Source of the DNA: Paenibacillus lautus NBRC 15380
Lineage (GTDB): Bacteria; Bacillota; Bacilli; Paenibacillales; Paenibacillaceae
Assembly (NCBI RefSeq): GCF_004000945.1
Contig: NZ_BIMF01000002.1
Span: 736,214 to 800,213 of the forward strand
DNA: 64,000 nt
Direction of reading: 5' to 3'
Shown here: in pieces, positions 16,112 through 23,661 of the stretch
Layout of the letters: the number at the start of each line of letters is the position of its first letter
How positions within the stretch are numbered: the first letter of the stretch is position 1
Notes under the pieces: model-generated
Seen by the model: only the letters and a program-made list of their open reading frames with translations
The model's database searches: none
Told to the model about the DNA's origin: nothing
Position numbers and translations under genes: made by a program

Positions 16112-17731
16112 ATGGGCAAAAAAATCATCATTGTCGGCGGTGTGGCTGGTGGGGCCTCGGCAGCTGCCAGGCTGCGGAGATTGGATGAGAGCTCTACCAT
16201 TATTGTAGTGGAACGCGGGGAATATATTTCGTTTGCAAATTGCGGTCTCCCCTACTATATAGGAGAAACTATAAAGGACCACAATAAGCTTATGGTGCAG
16301 ACCGTGCCCGGCCTTAGCAGCCGCTACGGGCTGGATATTCGGAATCTTAGCGAAGTTACGTCCATACTGCGTGATGAGAAAATGGTTACGATTAAAAACC
16401 TTAATACCGGCGAAACCTACACCGAGAGTTATGATTATCTGATCCTGTCACCCGGCGCGAAGCCAATGGTGCCGGATATTCCCGGCTTGTCGGAAGCCCG
16501 TAACGTATTCACATTGCGGAATATCCCGGATACGGACCGGATCAAGCAGTACGTGGATGAAGCCCAGCCGAAGGAAGCCGTTATTGTCGGGGGCGGGTTT
16601 ATCGGGCTGGAAATGGCCGAGAATCTGGCGGATCGCGGCGTTCAGGTGACAGTCATCGAAATGGCGAACCAGGTAATGGCTCCGCTCGACTACGAAATGG
16701 CCGCGATCGTCCAGTCGCATCTTCAGGAAAAAGGAGTCCGTTTGATTCTTGAGGACGGCGTACAAACGTTTCATGACGGTGGCCATCAAATTGAGCTTTC
16801 CAGCGGCAAACGAATATCAACCGAGATGACCTTGCTTTCGATAGGCGTTCGGCCCGAGAGTGTGCTGGCGTCATATGCCGGACTTCGCGTCAATGATCGC
16901 GGCGGGATTCAAGTTAACGAATTTATGCAGACCACCGACCCGAACATTTATGCGATCGGCGATGCAATCGAAGTGAAGGATTTCGTCCTTCAGAGCCAGG
17001 CCTTTATTCCGCTCGCAGGGCCTGCCAACCGACAGGGCCGACTTGTTGCAGATCATATCTATGGTAAAAACAATAGCTACAAGGGCACACTGGGTTCGTC
17101 GAACGCCAAGGTCTTTGATCTGACGGTCGCGGCTACGGGTATCAATGAAAAACGTCTCAAGCAGGTAAGTGCACCTTATCAAGCTATCCATATTCACCCC
17201 TCGTCGCATGCCGGGTACTACCCCGGGGCGTATCCCATCTCCTTGAAGCTGTTATTCCATCCGGAAACAGGTCAAATCTATGGGGCGCAAGCGATTGGAG
17301 CAGATGGCGCGGATAAGCGGATCGATGTCATTGCTACTGCGATCAAGGGGAATCTCAGCGTATGGGACTTGACGGAACTGGAGCTATCCTACGCGCCCCC
17401 TTATTCCTCCGCCAAAGACCCGGTAAACTATGCCGGATATGTTGCCGCCAACATCCTGGATGGCTTGGTTGAAACGGTACAATGGCATGAAATCGATGAT
17501 GTGGTTGAAAACGGCGCCACCTTGATCGACGTCCGTGAACCTAAGGAAAGGGAAGCGGGTTATATCCAAGGTTCCATCAACATTCCGCTTAACGATCTGC
17601 GCAGCCGGCTGAAGGAATTGCCGGAGAATGAAACGCTGTACGTGACTTGCCAGGTTGGGCTGCGCGGATATTTGGCGGCGCGTATTTTGGCCGAGCATGG
17701 ATTCCGGGTTAAGAACCTGGACGGCGGCTAG
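16112..17731 (+). CDS. CoA-disulfide reductase fused to rhodanese (CoADR-RHD), ends early at an amber codon
   Basis: 539 residues. An FAD/NAD(P)H disulfide reductase (KIIIVGGVAGGASAAARLRR; second dinucleotide site AVIVGGGFIGLEMAENLADRG; FAD site YAIGDAIEV) with the single catalytic Cys in SFANCGLPYY is fused to a C-terminal rhodanese (LIDVREPKEREAGYI; active Cys in YVTCQVGLRG). Such enzymes reduce CoA disulfide or CoA persulfide. The protein stops at NLDGG-TAG (17729-17731). In frame behind the stop the DNA reads KTYASVYEQS then TAA (17762-17764), the usual family ending GGYKTY..., so TAG replaces a Tyr codon. The loss is about 11 residues, so activity may survive. SD GGGAGGA precedes ATG 16112. 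Confidence 0.92.
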   Translation: MGKKIIIVGGVAGGASAAARLRRLDESSTIIVVERGEYISFANCGLPYYIGETIKDHNKLMVQTVPGLSSRYGLDIRNLSEVTSILRDEKMVTIKNLNTGETYTESYDYLILSPGAKPMVPDIPGLSEARNVFTLRNIPDTDRIKQYVDEAQPKEAVIVGGGFIGLEMAENLADRGVQVTVIEMANQVMAPLDYEMAAIVQSHLQEKGVRLILEDGVQTFHDGGHQIELSSGKRISTEMTLLSIGVRPESVLASYAGLRVNDRGGIQVNEFMQTTDPNIYAIGDAIEVKDFVLQSQAFIPLAGPANRQGRLVADHIYGKNNSYKGTLGSSNAKVFDLTVAATGINEKRLKQVSAPYQAIHIHPSSHAGYYPGAYPISLKLLFHPETGQIYGAQAIGADGADKRIDVIATAIKGNLSVWDLTELELSYAPPYSSAKDPVNYAGYVAANILDGLVETVQWHEIDDVVENGATLIDVREPKEREAGYIQGSINIPLNDLRSRLKELPENETLYVTCQVGLRGYLAARILAEHGFRVKNLDGG

Positions 17732-17828
17732 AAAACATATGCATCGGTTTACGAGCAATCATAATCCTTCCTAACTAAATCGGTCTGAAAGCGATGGATA
17801 TGCTGCTTGCAACAAAAATACAACATGC

Positions 17829-17858
17829 AAGAAAGCCCCGGAATTCCGGGGCTTTCTT
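17829..17858. terminator. Bidirectional terminator
   Basis: AAGAAAGCCCCGG-AATT-CCGGGGCTTTCTT hairpin between the convergent CoADR and MATE genes, with T-rich flanks on both strands. Confidence 0.9.
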
Positions 17859-17881
17859 CTTTATATGAAATAGATAATGGC

Positions 17882-19267
17882 TTAAATCAGCTTGTGCGCA
17901 TACCATTTCTTGCCGCGGAAGCGCCATAGGAAGACCGCTCCCCGGACGCCCCATTCACAGTTCATGGCTAGCCATACGCCAAGAATGCTCCAGCCCAGAA
18001 CGATCCCCATAATATAACCGAGAATCACCCGAAACAGCCACATGGTCAGCATCGAAGTGATTGATGTAAAACGCGAGTCGCCTGCCGCACGCAGCGCCGA
18101 AGGCAGTATAAAGCTTATCGACCATAGCGGAACCTGTACCAGGGTGTTAATCAACAGCACCACAAACAGATCGTTCACGATTTCCGGAGGCGGGTTAAAC
18201 AGCCCGACCAGCGGCCGGTAGAGCGGCATCAAAATCAAACCCATGAAGGCGAGCGAGATTGCGCCAAGCCACAAAAAAGATTTGATGAACTTCCGGGCAT
18301 CCGCTATATTTCCGCGGCCAATGCATTGACCGACGACGGTCACAATCGTTAAGGACAACGCGCTGGCTGGAATTTGGAAGACGGCCGCAAGTGAAGACCC
18401 GATCGCGTTCGTTGCAATGGCGTAAGTGCCTAGGCTGACGATAAACACTTGGGTCAAGAGCTTTCCCCCGTTAAAAAACATCTGCTCGGCTGCGAACGGA
18501 AGCCCGATAAACATAATTTTGCGCAGCATCGATATCGGAAAATGAAACAGATCCCGAAGGCGGATATGCAGTGTGGCATCCACTCTGAACAGATAGTAGA
18601 GCGCGCAGGCCGCACCGGCAAAACGGGCGATGTTAATCGCCAGCGTCATGCCCATAACGCCCATATTCAGCAGCGTGATGAACACGATGTTGAGCAGAAC
18701 ATAGAGCAGGTTCATGATCAGCGACAACGCCAGTGAAGCCCGAGTCTTGCCGATCCCTCTCAGCGCGCCGCAAACGGCCTGCACGATGGCAATTCCGATG
18801 AAGGAAGTACTGCTTCCGATCAGATACACTCGCGCACTCTCCAGCACCTCGGGTGACGCTGAGCCGAATAGCAGATTCAGCACCGGCTGGTGAAGCCCAA
18901 TGATCAGCAGCGCGATCGCTAAAGCGATCATAGCCACCGATGTAACGGTGGCCGCAGAAGCCCGGGATACCATCATCGCGTTGCCGCTTCCCTTATACTG
19001 CGCCACGACGACGGTGCCCCCGGTTGCCACCGCCACGAACACATTGATGAGGAAGATGTTCAGAGAGTCCACCATGTTCACGGCGCTGACCGCCGATACA
19101 CCCGACGAACTGATCATGGCCGTATTGACCAGGTTCAAACCGATGATGAATGCCTGGTCGATCAATATCGGGAAAAATAAAGCAAAAATCTGCCGGTAGT
19201 CCATCGACTCCCCGGTTAAATGATGTTGAAGCAAACCGTTCATTTGGGTTCGTAATCGAACCAACAT
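17882..19267 (-). CDS. MATE-family multidrug/cation antiporter
   Basis: About 461 residues with twelve hydrophobic segments in two halves. It has the MATE N-terminal pattern FPILIDQAFIIGLNLVNTAMIS and GTVVVAQYKGSGN, repeated in the second half as LTIVTVVGQCIGRGNIADA. MATE proteins expel cationic drugs or metabolites using a Na+ or H+ gradient across the cytoplasmic membrane. The start is uncertain: ATG 19267 has no good SD, while a downstream ATG (MDYRQIF) has GGGGAG too close. The gene is preceded by a leader with promoter, short ORF and terminator, which suggests induced expression. The substrate is unknown. Confidence 0.88.
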   Translation of the reverse strand: MLVRLRTQMNGLLQHHLTGESMDYRQIFALFFPILIDQAFIIGLNLVNTAMISSSGVSAVSAVNMVDSLNIFLINVFVAVATGGTVVVAQYKGSGNAMMVSRASAATVTSVAMIALAIALLIIGLHQPVLNLLFGSASPEVLESARVYLIGSSTSFIGIAIVQAVCGALRGIGKTRASLALSLIMNLLYVLLNIVFITLLNMGVMGMTLAINIARFAGAACALYYLFRVDATLHIRLRDLFHFPISMLRKIMFIGLPFAAEQMFFNGGKLLTQVFIVSLGTYAIATNAIGSSLAAVFQIPASALSLTIVTVVGQCIGRGNIADARKFIKSFLWLGAISLAFMGLILMPLYRPLVGLFNPPPEIVNDLFVVLLINTLVQVPLWSISFILPSALRAAGDSRFTSITSMLTMWLFRVILGYIMGIVLGWSILGVWLAMNCEWGVRGAVFLWRFRGKKWYAHKLI

Positions 19268-19301
19268 CTGTCATCACATTCTTTTCGTTGTAATATAAAA
19301 G

Positions 19302-19323
19302 AAAAAACTCTTCATGCGAAGAG
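19302..19323 (-). terminator. Intrinsic terminator in the MATE leader (attenuator candidate)
   Basis: Minus strand: CTCTTC-GCAT-GAAGAG followed by six T. It lies between the predicted promoter (19448-19476) and the MATE start, so default termination would silence the gene. Two other hairpins precede it: one pairs GGTTACGG with CCGTAA(G)CC (about 19327-19360), the other is GC-rich around 19370-19386. Confidence 0.7.
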
Positions 19324-19416
19324 CTTCAGGCTTACGGTATTTAGAAATGGCAGCCGTAACCGTTCCGCTTGGGAGAGCTTACTCCCTCGCCAAGGGGACA
19401 ATACGGATTGATTCAT
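19312..19416 (-). CDS. Possible 34-residue leader ORF ahead of the MATE gene
   Basis: ATG 19416 to TGA 19312-19314. It begins MNQSVLSPWRG and ends VSLKLFA. The stop codon falls inside the terminator hairpin, so a ribosome reaching the end would cover that hairpin. The SD is weak (GGG five bases before ATG), and an ORF of this length arises by chance fairly often, so this is only a candidate. Nothing in the peptide is recognised. Confidence 0.35.
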   Translation of the reverse strand: MNQSVLSPWRGSKLSQAERLRLPFLNTVSLKLFA

Positions 19417-19447
19417 TTGATCCCGGATTAACCCCGTCTTTGATTGG

Positions 19448-19476
19448 AGGATATCACCAGACCCGTGATCTGTCAA
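19448..19476 (-). promoter_or_regulatory. Predicted sigma-A promoter of the MATE leader
   Basis: Minus strand TTGACA (19471-19476), 17-base spacer, TATCCT (19448-19453). Transcription would start near 19441, giving a leader of about 170 bases before the MATE start. The rest of this 532-base gap (19477-19799) shows no gene or signal that I can support. Confidence 0.7.
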
Positions 19477-19799
19477 CGAATGCAAGCCGCAGGAAACGAC
19501 CGTAAACCGCTGATAAACGGAGGAACATGCGAGTCTAGACTTTCCGAAGACGTTTCGACAGCCATCCAGAAGCTAAGTGGCATAAAGCACACTCGAAGTT
19601 TGTACTTTTCGCAACCTCCGTCATCATTCCGATGCAGTACTGAAAGACCTTTTACCGGGTGGATCTCTTTTTTTGGCAAAGCTGCGTACCCTTCCAATGA
19701 TCTGTTATGGCAAGCTTCGTGGACTAATGCATTCCAATGCGTGCTCTTCTATTCCCATACGATACTCGCTTCCGTCATTGCAGTCACACCTTTTCTTGA

Positions 19800-21398
19800 T
19801 TATTCCGACTTGTTCCAGCGGTCATAGGCATCCTGATAAATCTTCAGCATTTCTTCCAGACCCATCTTGTTAATCATCTTCACATAATCGTCCCACATCG
19901 TGAGCGGTTCCTGACCAACGACAAACTTCGCTTCCATTTGATCGACATAGGTTTTAATGTCCGTCTTAATGATATTCAGCCTTTTTTGCTCTTCATTGCT
20001 GAAATACACATCCGGGTATGCTGGCAACGCATAAGGGTTTAACTTCTCGTCAACCATTTTGTTGTAATCCGGCCCTTTGCCGTTGTCACGCATAGCATCA
20101 AATTTTCTTTCCTTGATCAATGGCAGTTGTCCACCACAGTCCGGGGTTAACTTCGCCCGATATTCCTCACTGTTCATTCCTTCAGGGAAATCGAACTCCC
20201 ACTTCGTTTTGGCGTCATCCAGCCATTTGATACTGTTTCCGTAAATCCCGAGTTTGCTGCCTTCGGAGGAGTACAAATAATCGACCCACCGCATCGTCGC
20301 CTCAGGATACTTATTCTGACTCGTAATCGCGAATGTACCACGGCGGATTTTCGATGATTTCAGCGCCAGCTTTACGCTGTTGACCGGACTGGTCAGCGTC
20401 CCAAGCATAGGGTGCTTTAAATTGTCTTCCGGTTTGTCGACCTTCAGGACGAGATCTGGAGATGAATGTGGGAAAGCACCGATTTGATTCGAATTTCCTT
20501 TGGCCGTCATTTGCTGGGACGTCTGTACAAAGGTTTCCCCATCCATCAGCTTCTCTGTGAACAGTTTGTTCAAGTAAGCGAGATATTCCTTGTACTGATC
20601 TTGCACCGGATTGAAGCGGACCTTCCCGTCCTTTACCTCCACTTCACGGCCAAGCAAGCCGAATGCTGGCAGCAGCACACTTTGGAAGCCCCCCAGTTTC
20701 TCGCTGGATAACGGGGTTTCGTCATTTTTGCCGTTCTTGTTGGGGTCTTCGTTTTTGAACCGCTTCAGCAGCTCATACAGTTCATCCGTAGTCGTTGGCT
20801 CCGTCGTAATCCCCAAACTCTCCATCCAGTCCCCGTTCAGCCACAGTCTGCTCGGAACAAACGCGCGCGGCTCGTCGATAATGAGCGGGAGGGCGTAAAT
20901 ATGTCCGTCCACGGTGGTGATCGACTTTTTGATATCCGGATTATCATTCATCAGCTTTTTGAAATTCGGCGCGTACTTCTCGATCAATCCTTCCAGCGGA
21001 ACCAGATAACCTTGGCCGCCGTATGTAACTTCATCGTCAGGTGTAAGACCAGCATTGAAGAACACATCAGGCAATTGCTGGCTTGCGAAAGCCAGATTCT
21101 TAGCCTCTTGATAATTAGCTCCAGGAGGCGTATTGAAATTAAAATGGATATTTGTCATTTCTTCCATTTCCTTAAATAGTACCATGTCCTCCCAAGGCCC
21201 GTGAATGGCCGCTTTCGCTCCCATCATCGTCAAAGTGATTTTGTCACCTACAATCGGGTAGCCGCTGGCATTGAAATTTTTCGGTTCTCCCCCACTCTCA
21301 TTCCCAGCTTGATTCGCTTTATTGCCCGGGCTGCACCCGGCTAACAGGATTGCGCCGCTTATGATGATACAGATACTCCCTTTTAACCATTTTTTCAT
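19800..21398 (-). CDS. Extracellular solute-binding lipoprotein (LipO-like, sugar ABC importer)
   Basis: 532 residues, family-1 type extracellular binding protein. The lipobox is AILLAGC near residue 22, followed by a Gly/Asn/Ser linker. The body has the usual pieces for Paenibacillus oligosaccharide-binding proteins, such as PDVFFNAGL, YALPLIIDEPRAFVPSRLWLNGDW and EATMRWVDYLYSSEGSKL. It should deliver an oligosaccharide to the two permeases encoded just upstream. Gaps within the operon are 62 and 19 bases. No ATPase is nearby, as usual for this class, which shares an MsmK/MsmX-type ATPase encoded elsewhere. Confidence 0.9.
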   Translation of the reverse strand: MKKWLKGSICIIISGAILLAGCSPGNKANQAGNESGGEPKNFNASGYPIVGDKITLTMMGAKAAIHGPWEDMVLFKEMEEMTNIHFNFNTPPGANYQEAKNLAFASQQLPDVFFNAGLTPDDEVTYGGQGYLVPLEGLIEKYAPNFKKLMNDNPDIKKSITTVDGHIYALPLIIDEPRAFVPSRLWLNGDWMESLGITTEPTTTDELYELLKRFKNEDPNKNGKNDETPLSSEKLGGFQSVLLPAFGLLGREVEVKDGKVRFNPVQDQYKEYLAYLNKLFTEKLMDGETFVQTSQQMTAKGNSNQIGAFPHSSPDLVLKVDKPEDNLKHPMLGTLTSPVNSVKLALKSSKIRRGTFAITSQNKYPEATMRWVDYLYSSEGSKLGIYGNSIKWLDDAKTKWEFDFPEGMNSEEYRAKLTPDCGGQLPLIKERKFDAMRDNGKGPDYNKMVDEKLNPYALPAYPDVYFSNEEQKRLNIIKTDIKTYVDQMEAKFVVGQEPLTMWDDYVKMINKMGLEEMLKIYQDAYDRWNKSE

Positions 21399-21460
21399 AA
21401 CTTTGTTTCCCCTCTCTATGAGTTTATATGGTTCATCGTTGTGAAATTCCGAGTTTGCCG

Positions 21461-22354
21461 TTAACCCTTAACGGAGCCTATGAGCACACCTTTCATGAAA
21501 AAGCGCTGCATAAACGGATAGATGACGATAATCGGCAAGCTGGATACGATCATGACGGCATACTTGATGATGTCGGCAATTCGGGCTTGTTTGGCCATCG
21601 CTTCCATGTCGTCTCCGGTCATCAGCATCGTATCGTTCATCTGATTCTGTACGAGTATTTCACGCAAAATTAATTGAAGCGGATACAAGCTGCGGTCCTT
21701 CAAGTAAATGATGGCACTAAAGTAACTGTTCCAGTGGGTCACCCCATAATAAAGGGCCATGACCGCGATGATTGGAGCAGAGAGCGGAAGCACGATTTTC
21801 AGAAACAGAACGGTATTGGAGCAGCCATCGATTTCGGCAGATTCCTGGAGCTCTTTCGGAATATTGGTTTGAAAAAATGTGCGGCAAATAATCAGGTTAT
21901 ACACTGCAACTGCATTAGGAATCAGCAGCGCCCACACGGTGTTCAGCATTCCAAGCCAGCTGACGAGCAGGAAAGATGGAATCAGCCCGCCTCCGAAAAA
22001 CATCGTGAATACGATCAAACCCATCATGATCCCGCGGCCTTTCAAATCTTTGCGTGAGAGCGCATAGGCCCCTGGAATCGTAAACAGCAGGTTGATGGCT
22101 GTTCCTGCAACCGTATACAAAATCGTGTTTCTGTAACCGGACCAAATCTCCGGATTTTGAAACACGCGCTGATACCCTTCAAACGTAATGCCTCTGGGAT
22201 AAAGCCACATCGTCCCCTGATTCACATAGACAGGATCACTGATCGAGGCGCTGATAACGTATACGAGCGGGTATAAAACGATGATCAGGATAAAGAACAA
22301 AAATATGAAATTGATGATTTCGAACACTCTGTCCGATCTGAGTTTCCTATTCAT
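21461..22354 (-). CDS. Sugar ABC transporter permease, YtcP/LplC (MalG) type
   Basis: 297 residues, six membrane helices. The EAA loop that contacts the ATPase is ELQESAEIDGCSNTVLFLKIVLPLSAPIIAV. It starts MNRKLRSDRVFEIINFIFLFFILIIVLYPL and ends with the family's ...RFFMKGVLIGSVKG. It pairs with the LplB-like permease 19 bases upstream to form the membrane pore of a type I importer for oligosaccharides. Confidence 0.93.
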   Translation of the reverse strand: MNRKLRSDRVFEIINFIFLFFILIIVLYPLVYVISASISDPVYVNQGTMWLYPRGITFEGYQRVFQNPEIWSGYRNTILYTVAGTAINLLFTIPGAYALSRKDLKGRGIMMGLIVFTMFFGGGLIPSFLLVSWLGMLNTVWALLIPNAVAVYNLIICRTFFQTNIPKELQESAEIDGCSNTVLFLKIVLPLSAPIIAVMALYYGVTHWNSYFSAIIYLKDRSLYPLQLILREILVQNQMNDTMLMTGDDMEAMAKQARIADIIKYAVMIVSSLPIIVIYPFMQRFFMKGVLIGSVKG

Positions 22355-22373
22355 GGTTGTCTCCCCCCCTCCT

Positions 22374-23327
22374 TTACCATAGACTTGTCTCGTTTACCCT
22401 CTTGGCGATCCGGTTAACGGTAAGCAGCAGTACGAAATTAATAACCGAGTTAAACAAGCCAACCGCAGCCGAGAAGCTGAACTGGCCTTGCACAAGCCCG
22501 CTTCGGTATACGTATGTGGAGATAACGTCTGACGACTCCAGATTCAGTGGGTTTTGCAGCAGGAATACTTTTTCAAATCCGACGGACATAAAACTCCCTA
22601 CGTTCAGAATGAGCAAGATCACCATCGTAGGAAAGATGCTCGGAAGATTGATATGCCATATGCGCTTCATCCGGGTGGCTCCGTCGATCATCGCCGCTTC
22701 ATGCTGCTGGGGATCGACTCCAGCCAGCGCCGCCAGGTAAATAATCGTCCCCCAGCCCATACTTTGCCATACACCGGAGAGTACGAACACAGATTTGAAC
22801 CAGCCCGGTTCGCCCAGAAATTGTACAGGTTCTCCACCCAAAGCCTTGATGGTTAAATTGACTAAACCGGTTCCCGGAGACAGAAAAGCGATAATCATGC
22901 CACTCATGACAACTACGGATATAAAGTGAGGTGCATACGTTACGGTCTGCACCCACTTTTTGAATGCCCCGTTCTTCAGCTCATTGAGCGCTAACGCGAT
23001 CATGATCGGGATCGGAAACCCGACGATCATTTCATACAAGCTGATGCCAACCGTGTTCCGGATCAGATCCCAAAAATAATAAGAATCGAAAAAGCGCCTT
23101 AAATGCTCCAGACCCACCCAAGGGCTGTTCCATATCCCCGAACTAGGGGCATAATCCCTGAAGGCAATCTGCAGGCCATACAGCGGGAAATAATGAAATA
23201 CAATAAAATAGGCCATCGTGGGCAGAACGAATAAATACAATTCCCAATTTTTGAGAACCGACTTCCATCCGCTTTTCCTGAGCCCGCGCCCCACCCTTTT
23301 GGTAGCACGCAGTGTCTTGGCTGTCAT
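22374..23327 (-). CDS. Sugar ABC transporter permease, YteP/LplB (MalF) type
   Basis: 317 residues from ATG 23327 (MTAKTLRATKR), with an AAAGGGG SD 11 bases upstream; the frame is open farther up to 23540 but without family similarity. The LplB signature is NWELYLFVLPTMAYFIVFHYFPLYG followed by QIAFRDYAPSSG. The EAA loop is DPQQHEAAMIDGATRMKRIWHINLPSIFPTMV. First gene of the importer operon permease-permease-binding protein. It is separated from the YesN-like regulator by a terminator, so it has its own promoter in 23330-23570. Confidence 0.92.
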   Translation of the reverse strand: MTAKTLRATKRVGRGLRKSGWKSVLKNWELYLFVLPTMAYFIVFHYFPLYGLQIAFRDYAPSSGIWNSPWVGLEHLRRFFDSYYFWDLIRNTVGISLYEMIVGFPIPIMIALALNELKNGAFKKWVQTVTYAPHFISVVVMSGMIIAFLSPGTGLVNLTIKALGGEPVQFLGEPGWFKSVFVLSGVWQSMGWGTIIYLAALAGVDPQQHEAAMIDGATRMKRIWHINLPSIFPTMVILLILNVGSFMSVGFEKVFLLQNPLNLESSDVISTYVYRSGLVQGQFSFSAAVGLFNSVINFVLLLTVNRIAKRVNETSLW

Positions 23328-23440
23328 GAACCAACCAACCCCTTTCTCAAATTGAACTGGTGAACCGCAGTTAATAAATCCCATGCTACCTGTTCGAATA
23401 TGTAATCGTAAATCTGTAGAAATTGTTCTGTGGTTGTTAC

Positions 23441-23520
23441 TCTTTACATTGCCTCCCGCGACAAGCCGAATCCATGTAAATTTGTCGTTCTTGCTCTGGA
23501 TTGTCGATTCTTTACAATGC
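23441..23520. promoter_or_regulatory. Two direct repeats upstream of the sugar importer
   Basis: TCTTTACATTGC (23441-23452) and TCTTTACAATGC (23509-23520) differ at one base and are 68 bases apart, between the regulator's terminator and the importer start. Paired direct repeats are usual for AraC-type activators, so these may bind the YesN-like regulator. Confidence 0.4.
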
Positions 23521-23574
23521 TGTACATCCTTCTTTATCAAGGCTTATCTCCTGCCCGACCCAAGGCTAATGGAC

Positions 23575-23630
23575 AAAAAAAGCGCGTTCTCTCGAATCGA
23601 AGATTTCGAGTAGAAGCACGCGTTTTATCG
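23575..23630 (-). terminator. Terminator of the YesN-like regulator gene
   Basis: Long hairpin (AAAACGCG...CTTCTACTCGAA / TTCGAGAGAACGCGCTTTTTTT on the minus strand) ending in a run of T. It separates the regulator from the importer operon. Confidence 0.8.
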
Positions 23631-23661
23631 AAAGATTATACGAAGATTTACAGCTTGGTAC

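Noticed and set aside
19444..19827. Plus-strand ORF (127 codons) upstream of the MATE gene
   Set aside because: It runs against the leader promoter and terminator, has no SD and no recognisable content. A minus-strand ORF at 19473-19697 was rejected for the same reasons.
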